Source: Plantactinospora sp. BC1 (GTDB lineage Bacteria; Actinomycetota; Actinomycetes; Mycobacteriales; Micromonosporaceae). From it: DNA of 64,000 bases. The notes below the pieces were generated by a model. That model was not told the origin of the DNA and searched no databases. It was given only the letters and a program-made list of their open reading frames with translations. The translations under genes and the position numbers were made by a program. The DNA is taken from the NCBI RefSeq assembly GCF_003030345.1, contig NZ_CP028158.1:434001-498000 (forward strand), in the 5' to 3' direction. Position 1 is the stretch's first letter. Every line of letters starts with the position of its first letter. This document shows positions 46,101-53,650 of this stretch, piece by piece.

Positions 46101-46523
46101 CTGTACGGCAAGGGCCGGGTGAGCCTGAAGTTGGGCTTCCACCGGATCGCCGACAGCACGTTCCGGCAGGCGCTCGCGATCGCCCGGGAGGTGCCGGACC
46201 GGCTGGTCGAGGTGCAGACCCTGATCGCCCTGGGCGAGCTGCACACGATGAAGGGGGAGACCACCAGGGCGATCGGGCTGCTCACCGACGCGGTACGGGC
46301 CGCGCAGGAGATCCACTCGCTGGTCTGGTTGGCCCGGGGCCTCACCGCGCTCGCCGAGGTGCACTTCTCGGCCGGCGCGGAGTCGCTGGCCGAGCAGTGT
46401 CTGGCCGAGGCGGCTCGGCTCCGGGCGGAGTTCGGGGTCACCCGTGCCCGCACCGGGCCGCCGGCCGGCCGGGCACCGCTACGGATGGTCGTCGCCGGCC
46501 GGTCCGCCGGCAACGTGTCGTAG
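43122..46523 (+). CDS. SARP/AfsR-type transcriptional activator with NB-ARC and TPR domains
   Basis: 1133 residues. The N-terminal OmpR-type winged helix (FRILGPLEVAVGGRQIAVPLGRQQITMAMLLLHPGQ, about 1-95) and bacterial transcriptional activation domain (about 100-245) form the SARP core. A Pro/Ala/Gly-rich linker (about 250-370) follows, then an NB-ARC ATPase with Walker A AGRGGVGKTT (Lys about 421) and VLLVLDNAAD, and C-terminal TPR-like repeats (from about 800). The ATG at 43122 is chosen because SARP homology starts there; longer frames upstream lack homology. This architecture matches AfsR-type large activators. SARPs bind heptamer direct repeats overlapping -35 regions, and five such elements occur in this window, three of them directly downstream of this gene. 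Confidence 0.93.
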   Translation: MGQSVQFRILGPLEVAVGGRQIAVPLGRQQITMAMLLLHPGQVTPADRIAEAVWEDRMPATPANQIAICIHALRRKFSAAGADEKIITTRAPGYLLRPAPGSIDTHVVEEHAAAARKALADGAVEVAAERLRAALAVWRGRCLAGITSRVLQPEIIKWEERRLALTEEYFQAELQLGHHVDIISQLQAFVAEHPLREKARVRLMVALYRAGRQADALNAFHDARRVLKDELGLDPGAALQATHRAILRGELSPPAGGPGPEMADEAPEPARSASAAGRTGGVRGPAAGTGAGAATHRVPTADEHADDLPAGGGEPVRRPAPAAPDLAPGGGPEALPGGVEPGRLLGPVAIPDVRPGSAEPVRPETARAGRHPDIRPRMLPADIADLTGRHGEAEELERALTPDDRAVLPIALVAGRGGVGKTTIAIHVAHRLSPVFPDGQLYVDLRGAHQPAADPLEVITRFLRELGADTSTIPDGLEARAALYRSLLADRRVLLVLDNAADERQIEPLLPGSPGCAVLITSRYRLTCLAGVRLVDLAALESDQAIQLLTWIVGASRVEVEPRAAEDLARFCGGLPLAVRVIGARLAAKPHWSLAQMVTRLADESRRLDELAHGSLEVRASLALSYQALEPAARLLFRRLALLDVVDFAAWVAAPLLESSMQEAEDLLERLVDARLVDVFCRDATGNLRYGFHDLVRLYARERVEEAESAEERTAAVGRVCSALLHLTEQAHRRVYGGDYVVVHGPAPRWRLDERTVQRLTEAPLAWYDAERRTIVSAVRQTAAAGMSALCWDLAGTALSMFGVRSHYDEWRETHEVSLFAARAANDRCGEAVLLTGLGDLYVVQQRYEQAAERLGGALEIFDEIGNWHGYGLALRKVAYIDSVYGRTDEALRRYETACRLLREAGDRGAQAHVLRWTSQIYLERGQPERARPYMEEALAVAEGSNGRARAQSLYLFGELHLATGDLETADKTFDEVLALVHQIGDPRGQAHALYGKGRVSLKLGFHRIADSTFRQALAIAREVPDRLVEVQTLIALGELHTMKGETTRAIGLLTDAVRAAQEIHSLVWLARGLTALAEVHFSAGAESLAEQCLAEAARLRAEFGVTRARTGPPAGRAPLRMVVAGRSAGNVS

Positions 46524-46554
46524 CGACGCCGGCTGCCGGCCGGCCTGGAACGCG

Positions 46555-46572
46555 CCGGGCGGCGGCGCCCGG
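46555..46572 (+). terminator. GC hairpin after the SARP gene
   Basis: The 7-bp stem CCGGGCG/CGCCCGG with a 4-base loop lies 32 bases after the SARP stop, in a segment dense in GC inverted repeats and upstream of the next promoter. Confidence 0.5.
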
Positions 46573-46658
46573 TGGTGCCCGGCCGGCCGGGGCGTGCCGG
46601 GCGGGTACGCCGTCGCCGGGGCCGGTGTGGAGCCGCGGCGGCGCCCTGCCGAGGCGAC

Positions 46659-46690
46659 GAAATCGACGGCAAATCGGCGCCGGTTAGCGT
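46659..46690 (+). promoter_or_regulatory. SARP-type promoter of the FhuF-like gene
   Basis: GAAATCG (46659-46665), N4, CAAATCG (46670-46676), N8, TAGCGT -10 (46685-46690). Two near-identical heptamers on an 11-bp period with 8 bp to the -10 is the SARP operator layout. The ATG at 46745 is about 50 bases downstream of the expected start site. Confidence 0.75.
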
Positions 46691-46744
46691 CCGGTGGAGC
46701 GGTGGCTCGACCGGGGCGATCGCGCCCTCACGGGAGGTGTTGGC

Positions 46745-47575
46745 ATGGCACCGTCGGTTGTGGCGGACAAGCCGGCGACCGCCGGTGTCCTGGCCCCGAC
46801 GATCCGGCTGATGCCGAGGCTGCACGGCCGCACCGGGCCGGAACAGGTGGCGATCGCCGAGCCGCTCGTCGTCACCGACGTCGCCGGCTGGCTACCCGCG
46901 GTGGGTCTGGTCGCCGGCGCCGGCCTGGAGCGGCTGCTCTCCGGCAAGGTACGTACGCTGCGGGTCCCCCTGCACGTGTCGGCGGTGCTGACCTGGAAGG
47001 CGTACACCTACTGGCTGACCCTGCCCGCGGTGGCCGGTTACCTGTCGTCGCGACGGGTGCCGGTGCTCTCCGCCGGCAACATGCTGGTCCGGGTGTCGCG
47101 CCGGGAGCCGTGGGTCGTCCTCGGCATGCGCAACCCGCTGGTGACCGTGCTCGCCACGGACCCGAGCGCCGGTGCCGGGGCGACGAGGGTGGTACCCGAC
47201 GAGGCGGTGCTGCTGCGCACCATGCGGGAGGCGATCGTCGAACGGCACCTGCGCCCGCTGGCGCTGGCCGTCTGCGACCTCACCCGGATCGGCGAGCGGC
47301 CGCTCTGGGGTGGCCTGGCGAACGCGGTGGCCCGGCACGTGCAGCGCGCGCCCGGCCTTGCCGGTGAGGAGGCGCTCGCCACCGCCGGCACGCTGCTGCG
47401 CGCCCTCGGGGTGGAGGACCTGGTCCGGCTGGACCTGACCGGGACCGGCGCGCTGCGGGTACGCCGACGGACCTGCTGCATGGCGTTCACCGTGTCCGGG
47501 CTGGATCCGTGTGAGAGCTGCGCGTTGCGCTGGTCGCGGAGCGTCCAGCGGCCGCTCGACAGCCTGGGCGGATAG
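46745..47575 (+). CDS. FhuF-like iron-sulfur protein (ferric-siderophore reductase type)
   Basis: 276 residues ending with the cysteine pattern CC-x10-C-x2-C (TCCMAFTVSGLDPCESCALRW), the [2Fe-2S] motif of FhuF-type ferric-siderophore reductases. The body (TWKAYTYWLTLPAVAGYLSSRRVP) is compatible with the same family. GGGAGGTG precedes the ATG. In known systems the protein reduces ferric iron to release it from siderophores; in a cluster rich in non-heme iron oxygenases it could instead supply Fe(II) or electrons. That second role is inference. Confidence 0.8.
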   Translation: MAPSVVADKPATAGVLAPTIRLMPRLHGRTGPEQVAIAEPLVVTDVAGWLPAVGLVAGAGLERLLSGKVRTLRVPLHVSAVLTWKAYTYWLTLPAVAGYLSSRRVPVLSAGNMLVRVSRREPWVVLGMRNPLVTVLATDPSAGAGATRVVPDEAVLLRTMREAIVERHLRPLALAVCDLTRIGERPLWGGLANAVARHVQRAPGLAGEEALATAGTLLRALGVEDLVRLDLTGTGALRVRRRTCCMAFTVSGLDPCESCALRWSRSVQRPLDSLGG

Positions 47576-47607
47576 CCGCGGCCCGGACGGACAGCGAGGA
47601 GGTACTG

Positions 47608-48141
47608 ATGTCAACGGCTGATGTTCCGCTGGCCCAACCCCGGCACGCCCTGCCGGAGGTGGTCGCCGCGCTGCGCGCGCTGCCCCCGAACTCCCGCCAG
47701 ACCATCGTGGCGTACCTGTCCGACGGCGACTACCGGTTCGACGTCACGCTCGGCGTGGACAGCGCGGTGGTACGCGTCCACGCCACGCTCCGGGAGGACT
47801 GGGCCGCGGGTGGCACCTGGTGGACCAGCCGGGTCGTACGGGTGCGTGGCGCCTCGGCGGGCGACCTTGGGCACCGGGTCGGCGCTCAGGTCGCCGCCGA
47901 GGTGACGGCCCTGCGCGGGCGGTTCGCCCGGCTGCTGCGCGAGCACCGCGCCGAGGCGGCCGAGCCGCAGCGCGCCGAGGCGATCGAGTCGCACCGCGCC
48001 GGGGCGCCTGAGTCGCACCGCAACCAGCCGACCGGTCCGGGCCGGGTCGGCGCCGGCCGGACCGCCGCCGGGCAGGGCGGTGTGCCGCGGGCCGGGGAGC
48101 ACGCCCCGGACCGGTCGGGGCATGCCCTCACCTGGGGGTAA
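47608..48141 (+). CDS. Hypothetical protein with charged repetitive C-terminus
   Basis: 177 residues, family not recognised. The first about 110 residues are well structured (RQTIVAYLSDGDYRFDVTLGVDSAVVRVHATL), likely a small alpha/beta domain. The C-terminal third is low-complexity with imperfect repeats (AEAAEPQRAEAIESHR, AGAPESHR). GGAGGT precedes the ATG. It follows the FhuF-like gene by 32 bases and is probably co-transcribed with it. Its TAA stop is part of the first heptamer of the next SARP-type element. Confidence 0.7.
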   Translation: MSTADVPLAQPRHALPEVVAALRALPPNSRQTIVAYLSDGDYRFDVTLGVDSAVVRVHATLREDWAAGGTWWTSRVVRVRGASAGDLGHRVGAQVAAEVTALRGRFARLLREHRAEAAEPQRAEAIESHRAGAPESHRNQPTGPGRVGAGRTAAGQGGVPRAGEHAPDRSGHALTWG

Positions 48142-48181
48142 ATCAACCCGAAATCGGGATCACATCCGCCCGCCATACGTT
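48139..48181 (+). promoter_or_regulatory. Triple-repeat SARP-type promoter of the AsnO-like oxygenase gene
   Basis: TAAATCA (48139-48145), N4, GAAATCG (48150-48156), N4, CACATCC (48161-48167), N8, TACGTT -10 (48176-48181). Three heptamers in perfect 11-bp register. The ATG of the target gene is 65 bases downstream of the -10. Confidence 0.72.
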
Positions 48182-48246
48182 CGGCGCGCTGGACCGCTTC
48201 GACCAGGAGTGGTCTCCCTGTGCGGTACGTGAATCGGGAGGATCCG

Positions 48247-49239
48247 ATGCTACTGACGGCTGGCTCCGTGAGCGAATACATCGTGGAGGTCGAGGAGCGG
48301 GGCAGGATCTGGGACCTCGCCCAGGGAGTTGCGGTCGATCCGCTGCTGCACGAGGAACGGGTCCGGCGTTGCGCGGCCCAACTCCCGACCGGGCTGCGCA
48401 ACGCCCTGGCGGAGTTCGGCGCCGGCGCCTCGGCCTCGGGCTTCCTGCTCATCCGGGGCCTGGAGATCGGTGAGTTGCCGCCGACGCCCGACGGGCACCA
48501 GGCGACGCCGCTGACGGCGCACGGCACGACCGGACTGCTCGCGATGGTGGCCGACGCGCTCGGCCGGCTGGTCGGGTACGCGGACGAGAAGAACGGCGCG
48601 CTCGTGCACGAGGTGCACCCGGTGCGCAACGAGGAGCACCGGATCGAGAACAGTGGTGCGGTCGCCTTCGACTTCCACACCGAGAACGTGCACCACCCGC
48701 TGCGCCCCGACTTCCTCGGCCTGCTCTGCCTGCGCCAGGACCACGAGGGCGTGGCGGCGACCCGGGTCGCCTCGGTGCGCGAGGCGTACCGGTTGCTGAC
48801 CGAGGAGCAGATCGCGACGCTGCGGCGGTGCGAGTACACCAGTCTGTACCCGACGTCGTTCAGCCGGAACACGCCGGACCGGCCGCGCGCCGAGTCGGGG
48901 CCGCACCCGGTGCTCTTCGGCGGCGGGGACTCGTTGTTCATGCGGTACAACTCGCACAACACCCGGGCGACGAGCACCGCCGGCCGGCACGCCCTCGACG
49001 CCCTGGCCGTGGCGCTGGAGGAGGTCGCCCGCGACCTCGTCCTCGCGCCCGGTGAGATGGTGGTCCTCGACAACCACGTCGCCGCGCACGGTCGGTCGGC
49101 GTTCCGTCCCCGGTACGACGGTGCCGACCGGTGGCTGCGACGCTTCTACTCGCTGCGGGCGGTGCCGCGGTGGGCGGAGCAGATGAGCACCCATGCCCGG
49201 GTGCTGCCGTCGATGGACGCCATCGCCGGCGTGCTCTGA
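48247..49239 (+). CDS. Fe(II)/2OG oxygenase of the clavaminate synthase/AsnO/VioC type
   Basis: 330 residues with the HxE variant of the facial triad (FDFHTENVHH, His144/Glu146), distal His281 in DNHVAAHGRSAF and 2OG-binding Arg in RWLRRFYSL. HxE is characteristic of the clavaminate-synthase-like group, which includes beta-hydroxylases of free L-Asn (AsnO) and L-Arg (VioC). The ATG has GGGAGG 6 bases upstream; a GTG nine codons earlier is less likely. It has its own SARP-type promoter. The predicted role is hydroxylation or desaturation of a free polar amino acid. Confidence 0.88.
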   Translation: MLLTAGSVSEYIVEVEERGRIWDLAQGVAVDPLLHEERVRRCAAQLPTGLRNALAEFGAGASASGFLLIRGLEIGELPPTPDGHQATPLTAHGTTGLLAMVADALGRLVGYADEKNGALVHEVHPVRNEEHRIENSGAVAFDFHTENVHHPLRPDFLGLLCLRQDHEGVAATRVASVREAYRLLTEEQIATLRRCEYTSLYPTSFSRNTPDRPRAESGPHPVLFGGGDSLFMRYNSHNTRATSTAGRHALDALAVALEEVARDLVLAPGEMVVLDNHVAAHGRSAFRPRYDGADRWLRRFYSLRAVPRWAEQMSTHARVLPSMDAIAGVL

Positions 49240-49277
49240 GCGCGCAGCGCGACACGAGCCGAACCAGAGGTGGACGA

Positions 49278-50042
49278 ATGGACTTCGCGGACCTGGCCCT
49301 GCTGCTTCTGGTGGCGGCCGCGGCCGGCTGGGTGGACGCCGTCGTCGGGGGCGGCGGACTGCTCCAGATCCCCGCCCTGATGCTGGCGATGCCGAACCTG
49401 CCGGTGGCGGCGGCCCTCGGCACGAACAAGCTGGCCGCGATCACCGGTACGACCACGGCGGCGATCACCTTCGCGCGCCGTACCAAGCTCGACTGGCGCT
49501 TCCTGTCCGGGGCGGCGGGGCTGGCGGTCGTCTGCTCCGGACTCGGCGCGCTGTCGGCCTCCGAGGTGCCGGTCGGCTACTTCCGGCCGGTCGTGATGGT
49601 GATGCTGCTACTGGTGGCGGTCTTCGTGGTTACCCGACCCCAGTTCGGCACGGTGCAGCAGGACGCCGTGGTGACCCGGATGCGGCGGCTGGCCGCGCTG
49701 CTCCTGGCCGGGGTCGTCATCGGCTTCTACGACGGGGTGCTCGGGCCCGGCACCGGAACGTTCCTCATCTTCGCCTTCATCGGCCTGCTCCAGCAGGACT
49801 TCGTGCACGGCTCCGCGATGGCGAAGGTGGTCAACGCGGGGACGAACCTCGGTGCCCTGCTGGTCTTCGCGGCGCAGGGCCACGTGGTCTGGCTGGTGGG
49901 CCTGGCCATGGCGGTGCTGAACATCCTCGGCGCGCGGCTCGGCGCGGCCACCGCGCTCAAGCGCGGCTCCGGCTTCGTCCGGGTGGTTCTCCTGGTGGTG
50001 GTGACGGCCATGGTCGGCAAACTCGCGCTCGACCAGTGGTAG
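49278..50042 (+). CDS. TSUP (TauE/SafE)-family membrane protein
   Basis: 254 residues with about eight hydrophobic helices and both TSUP half-motifs: VDAVVGGGGLLQIPALM with GTNKLAAITGT, and GFYDGVLGPGTGTFLIFAFI. The family moves sulfur-containing or organic anions such as sulfite, sulfoacetate and taurine across the membrane. It follows the AsnO-like gene by 38 bases, so it is likely in the same SARP-driven transcript. The substrate is unknown; a sulfur link would fit the Cys of peptide A and the cystathionine-synthase-like enzyme, but that is inference. Confidence 0.86.
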   Translation: MDFADLALLLLVAAAAGWVDAVVGGGGLLQIPALMLAMPNLPVAAALGTNKLAAITGTTTAAITFARRTKLDWRFLSGAAGLAVVCSGLGALSASEVPVGYFRPVVMVMLLLVAVFVVTRPQFGTVQQDAVVTRMRRLAALLLAGVVIGFYDGVLGPGTGTFLIFAFIGLLQQDFVHGSAMAKVVNAGTNLGALLVFAAQGHVVWLVGLAMAVLNILGARLGAATALKRGSGFVRVVLLVVVTAMVGKLALDQW

Positions 50043-50062
50043 GGCCGGCTCGCCGCTGCCGG

Positions 50063-50105
50063 AACATCACCGCGAAATAGCCGCCAAATCCGTCTTCCCT
50101 ACCGT
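50063..50105 (+). promoter_or_regulatory. Triple-repeat SARP-type promoter of the ten-gene biosynthetic operon
   Basis: AACATCA (50063-50069), N4, GAAATAG (50074-50080), N4, CAAATCC (50085-50091), N8, TACCGT -10 (50100-50105). The -10 is identical to that of the antisense element at 42692. The GTG of the decarboxylase lies 60 bases downstream. Confidence 0.74.
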
Positions 50106-50165
50106 CCGTATCACTCCGGACAAACGTCGCCGGCCGTGAACCGGCGGGTCAGGAAGGGACCGGTT

Positions 50166-51473
50166 GTGAGTGATCCACGGCATGCCGTCAGCGACCCCAT
50201 CGAGCAGCTCAAGTTCCTCCGCGTCGAGGAGGTCCGCGACATCGCGGAGAGGTACGGAACGCCCGTCTTCGTCTACGACGAAGGCTCCATGGTCGCCGCG
50301 GCCCGGGGCCTGGCCGCACTCTCCAGTCCGTACGGCCTCACCGTCCGCTACTCGGTCAAGTCCTGCCCGACCCGGGCGGTGATCCGGATCTTCGACCGGC
50401 TCGGGCTCGACTTCGACACCAGCTCGGTCTGGGAGGCGCTCCGGGTGGTCGGTGCCGGCGTCCCGGCGGAGCGGATTCTGCTCACCGCCCAGGAGGCGGT
50501 CTTCGACGACCGCCTGCGGGGCCTGATCGAGGCCGGCCTCCGGTTCGACGCCGGCTCGCTGCGCCAGCTCGACCAGTACGGCCAGGCGTTCCCCGGCGGC
50601 GCCGTCTCGGTCCGGCTGAACCCGGGTTTCGGCTCCGGGCTGGTCAACCGGCTGACCAGCGGCGGCCCCAACTCCAGCTTCGGCATCTGGCACGAGGATC
50701 TGGGCGAGGTCAAGCGGCTGGTCGAGAGGCACAGCCTGCGCCTGGTGCGGCTGCACTCCCACATCGGGTCCGGGCACCACTGGGACGTGCTGATCAACGC
50801 CGCCCGCGCGCTGCTCGCCGCCGCCCGGCAGTTCCCGGACGTCGAGGTGATCGACCTCGGCGGGGGATACCGGGTCAAGAGCCTGCTCGGCGACCCGGAG
50901 TACGACCACCGGGAGTGGGCCGAGGTGCTCGGCGCCGACCTGCGGGCGTTCGCCGAGGAGACCGGCCGGCGGCTGCGGGTCGAGCTGGAGCCGGGTACGG
51001 CGATCATGGCCAACTCCGGCTCGCTGGTGACCCGCGTCGTCGACGTGGTCTCCACCGGCGCCGACGGGCACCGCTTCGTGAAGACCGATGGCGGCCTGAC
51101 CGAGATCGTCCGCCCGTCCTACTACGGCGCGGTGCACCCGCTCGTCTCGGTGCCGGCCTCCGGCCCACTCCGCGACGACCGCGAGCGGTACTGCGTCGTC
51201 GGCCACTGCTGCATCGCCGGTGACCTGCTCACGCCCGCTCCCGGCTCGGTCGAGGAACTGGCGCCGGTGCCGCTGGCGCGGACCCAGCCCGGCGACCTGC
51301 TGGTCGTCGAGCGGGCCGGCGGCTACGCCTCCAGCATGTCGATGAAGAACTTCAACTCGTTCCCCGAGGCGCCCGAGGTGCTGCGGCGCACCGACGGCTC
51401 GGTCCACCTGATCCGGGAGCGCCAGACCCTGGACCAGATCATCGCGAACGAACGTGTCCCCGCCGGCCTCTGA
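50166..51473 (+). CDS. PLP-dependent decarboxylase, fold type III (LysA/ornithine-decarboxylase group)
   Basis: 435 residues. The alanine-racemase-like barrel has the PLP Lys in RYSVKSCP (Lys65), the SSVWEA and NPGF segments, HSHIGSG for phosphate binding and DLGGGYRVK; the C-terminal beta domain supplies the catalytic Cys in GHCCIAGD and the SMSMKNFNSFP loop. The GTG at 50166 has AGGAAGGG upstream. Relatives decarboxylate diaminopimelate, ornithine, lysine, carboxynorspermidine or carrier-bound glutamate (BtrK). YSVKSCP in place of YAVKAN sets it apart from housekeeping LysA. It is the first gene of the operon, so it may make an amine building block or a decarboxylated C-terminus. Confidence 0.86.
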   Translation: MSDPRHAVSDPIEQLKFLRVEEVRDIAERYGTPVFVYDEGSMVAAARGLAALSSPYGLTVRYSVKSCPTRAVIRIFDRLGLDFDTSSVWEALRVVGAGVPAERILLTAQEAVFDDRLRGLIEAGLRFDAGSLRQLDQYGQAFPGGAVSVRLNPGFGSGLVNRLTSGGPNSSFGIWHEDLGEVKRLVERHSLRLVRLHSHIGSGHHWDVLINAARALLAAARQFPDVEVIDLGGGYRVKSLLGDPEYDHREWAEVLGADLRAFAEETGRRLRVELEPGTAIMANSGSLVTRVVDVVSTGADGHRFVKTDGGLTEIVRPSYYGAVHPLVSVPASGPLRDDRERYCVVGHCCIAGDLLTPAPGSVEELAPVPLARTQPGDLLVVERAGGYASSMSMKNFNSFPEAPEVLRRTDGSVHLIRERQTLDQIIANERVPAGL

Positions 51474-51539
51474 GTATCCCGATGGCGGCGTGCGGCCACG
51501 ATCTGGCGCTCCCGCCGACACACGCGGCAAGGAGATGCA

Positions 51540-52562
51540 ATGACTGTCACCAGCACCATCCCGCTGCGGGACGACCAACTGGAGCGGCTCGACGCCGCGG
51601 AGAACGCGCTGCTGGCCCCGGTCCGGGGCGAGGACGCCCGGCGGGCGCTGTCCCGGGAGTACTTCGTCAAGAAGCCGGGACGGTTCGTCACGAAGTTCGT
51701 CTTCGCCTTCGCGTTGATCGTGGCCGGTTGGGTCGCGGTCGCGCTCGTCCAGCACTGGGCCGTCACCGTGGCGGCGGTCCTCGTGCTCGGCCTGATGTAC
51801 GCGCACCTCGTCGAACTCCAGCACGAGTGCCTGCACGAGCACGCCTTCCAGCGGCGGATCTGGAACCGGATCTGCGGCGTGCTCTGCGGTCTGTTCATGC
51901 TCAGCTCGTTCTGGCACTACAAGCACGACCACCTGCGCCACCACGCCTTCCTCGGCACCCCGCAGAACCAGGAGTTCTTCAACTACCGCTTCCGCAACCT
52001 CGACCGCTGGTACGGGCTCGGCTTCGCACTGGCGGCGCTGCACCCCGGGCGGTACTGGACCACGCTGCGGGACATCGTCCGCTCCTGCCTCGGCCGGCCG
52101 ATCCCCGGCATCGACCGGGCCCGTGACCTGCGCCGGATCCAGTACGAGTACCGGCTGATGGCGGTGCTGCTGGTCGCCGCGGTCGTCGCCACGGTGGTCA
52201 CCGGCAGCCCGTACCTGCTGCTGGTCTGGCTGTTGCCGGCCATGCTGGTGGCGGAGCCGGCGCACTATCTGATCGAGATGCCGGAGCACTTCGGGCTGAA
52301 CACCCAGTCCGACGACAACGTGCTGACCAACACCCGCACCATCAGGGCCTCGAAGTTCGCGCAGTGGTACACGAACTACAACAACCTGCACACGGCACAC
52401 CACTATCACCAGGGGGTGCCGATGGCGCAGGCGCCGTCGCTGCACGCGCTCATCGAGCCACGGGTGGTGCCCGTCGAATCGTCGTACTGGCACTTCTACC
52501 GGCTGGTGATCACGGGCCGGATCACCAGCGTCCGCGCGGACGAGACCTGTATGACCCGCTGA
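51540..52562 (+). CDS. Membrane fatty-acid-desaturase-family diiron enzyme
   Basis: 340 residues with all three histidine boxes: HECLHEH (about residue 98), HDHLRHH (about 125) and HTAHH (about 280), plus two hydrophobic hairpins. AAGGAGA precedes the ATG. The family desaturates or hydroxylates acyl chains, but members in natural-product clusters act on other molecules (RtxC in the rhizobitoxine pathway forms the vinyl ether). With no acyl-carrier or lipid genes nearby, a small or peptide substrate is possible. The expected product is an alkene or hydroxyl. Confidence 0.88.
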   Translation: MTVTSTIPLRDDQLERLDAAENALLAPVRGEDARRALSREYFVKKPGRFVTKFVFAFALIVAGWVAVALVQHWAVTVAAVLVLGLMYAHLVELQHECLHEHAFQRRIWNRICGVLCGLFMLSSFWHYKHDHLRHHAFLGTPQNQEFFNYRFRNLDRWYGLGFALAALHPGRYWTTLRDIVRSCLGRPIPGIDRARDLRRIQYEYRLMAVLLVAAVVATVVTGSPYLLLVWLLPAMLVAEPAHYLIEMPEHFGLNTQSDDNVLTNTRTIRASKFAQWYTNYNNLHTAHHYHQGVPMAQAPSLHALIEPRVVPVESSYWHFYRLVITGRITSVRADETCMTR

Positions 52563-52588
52563 GGCATCGACACCCAAGGAGGGACCAC

Positions 52589-53650
52589 ATGTCCGCGACT
52601 CCGTCCCAGGCGGTGGACGTCCAGGCCACGCCCGAGTACTCGACGAACGACTCGCCCGAGCCCACCGACCTGCCGCCGCTGGCGACCGCGCTGCCGCACA
52701 CCGCCCGGCTGACGCCCGGCTTCGACGTCGACCGGCTGGTGGCCGACCTGGAGCGACTCGGCACCGCCGAGTGGAAGCAGCAGCAGCTCTACACCGAGTC
52801 CGGGCTCGGCGCCGTGGCCAACTTCGACTGGAAGGTGCTGTCGCTGTGCAGCATCGGCGGCGACCCGACCCGGACGGATCCGGGCGGGCCCGGGCTGGAG
52901 GGCTTCGGGTACACCGAGCGGCTGCAATCCACCCCGTACTTCGCCGAGATCCTCGCCGGGATCCCGGCACCGCTGCGGGCCGTCCGGCTCATGTCGCTCG
53001 GCCCGGGCGCCAGGACCCGGATACACCACGAGACGAAATACGGCTTTCCGTGGGGGACGCTGCGGCTGCACATCCCGATCACCACCTCGCCGGGAGCGAT
53101 CCTGGCGTTCGGCGACGAGGTGTACCAGTGGCAGCCGGGCGAGTTCTGGTTCGGCAACTTCTGCCGCTCCCACATGGTGCGGAGCAGCGGTCCGGGCAAC
53201 CGGGTGCACATGGTGATCGACACGTTGGTGACCCCGGAGTTGGTCGCGTTGTTCCCGGCGGACGTGCGCGCCATCCTCGACCGGCACGAGCCGCTGTTCG
53301 CCCGCCGTACCGTGCCGATCTGCTCCGCCGACCTCGGCGAGTACCGGTCGACGACGTTCGCCATGCCGGCGTCGTTCGCCAACTGGGAGGAGGCCGACGG
53401 CGAGTTCCTCCGCCCGCAGCCGACCGTTGCGGCGTCGGTCGACGTACGCGACTCCCGGCTGGTCCTGCTGGTCGACGACAAGCCGACCTTCGGCCTGGTG
53501 CACATCGGCGACGGCGAGTTCCGGTTCGCGGGTTGGAGCGACGAGCGGACGGTGCAGCTGGGGCCGTCCGGTCCGGCGGGCGGCGTGACCCTGCGTACCC
53601 GACAGGGCGGGGTGACCCGCGAGCTGACCGTCGCCGCGAGCCGTCCATGA
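52589..53650 (+). CDS. Aspartyl/asparaginyl beta-hydroxylase-like 2OG oxygenase
   Basis: 353 residues. The central part RTRIHHETKYGFPWGTLRLHIPI followed by QPGEFWFGNFCRSHMVRSSGPGNRVHMVID matches the AspH-type cupin (two His ligands, 2OG-contacting Arg in GNRVH). About 90 residues precede it and about 130 follow (from residue 225) without known homology. AAGGAGGG precedes the ATG. The family hydroxylates Asp or Asn, free, tethered or in peptides. The stop overlaps the FemAB-like start in ATGA, so the two are coupled. Whether it serves this operon or the Asp-Asn NRPS cannot be told from sequence. Confidence 0.83.
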   Translation: MSATPSQAVDVQATPEYSTNDSPEPTDLPPLATALPHTARLTPGFDVDRLVADLERLGTAEWKQQQLYTESGLGAVANFDWKVLSLCSIGGDPTRTDPGGPGLEGFGYTERLQSTPYFAEILAGIPAPLRAVRLMSLGPGARTRIHHETKYGFPWGTLRLHIPITTSPGAILAFGDEVYQWQPGEFWFGNFCRSHMVRSSGPGNRVHMVIDTLVTPELVALFPADVRAILDRHEPLFARRTVPICSADLGEYRSTTFAMPASFANWEEADGEFLRPQPTVAASVDVRDSRLVLLVDDKPTFGLVHIGDGEFRFAGWSDERTVQLGPSGPAGGVTLRTRQGGVTRELTVAASRP

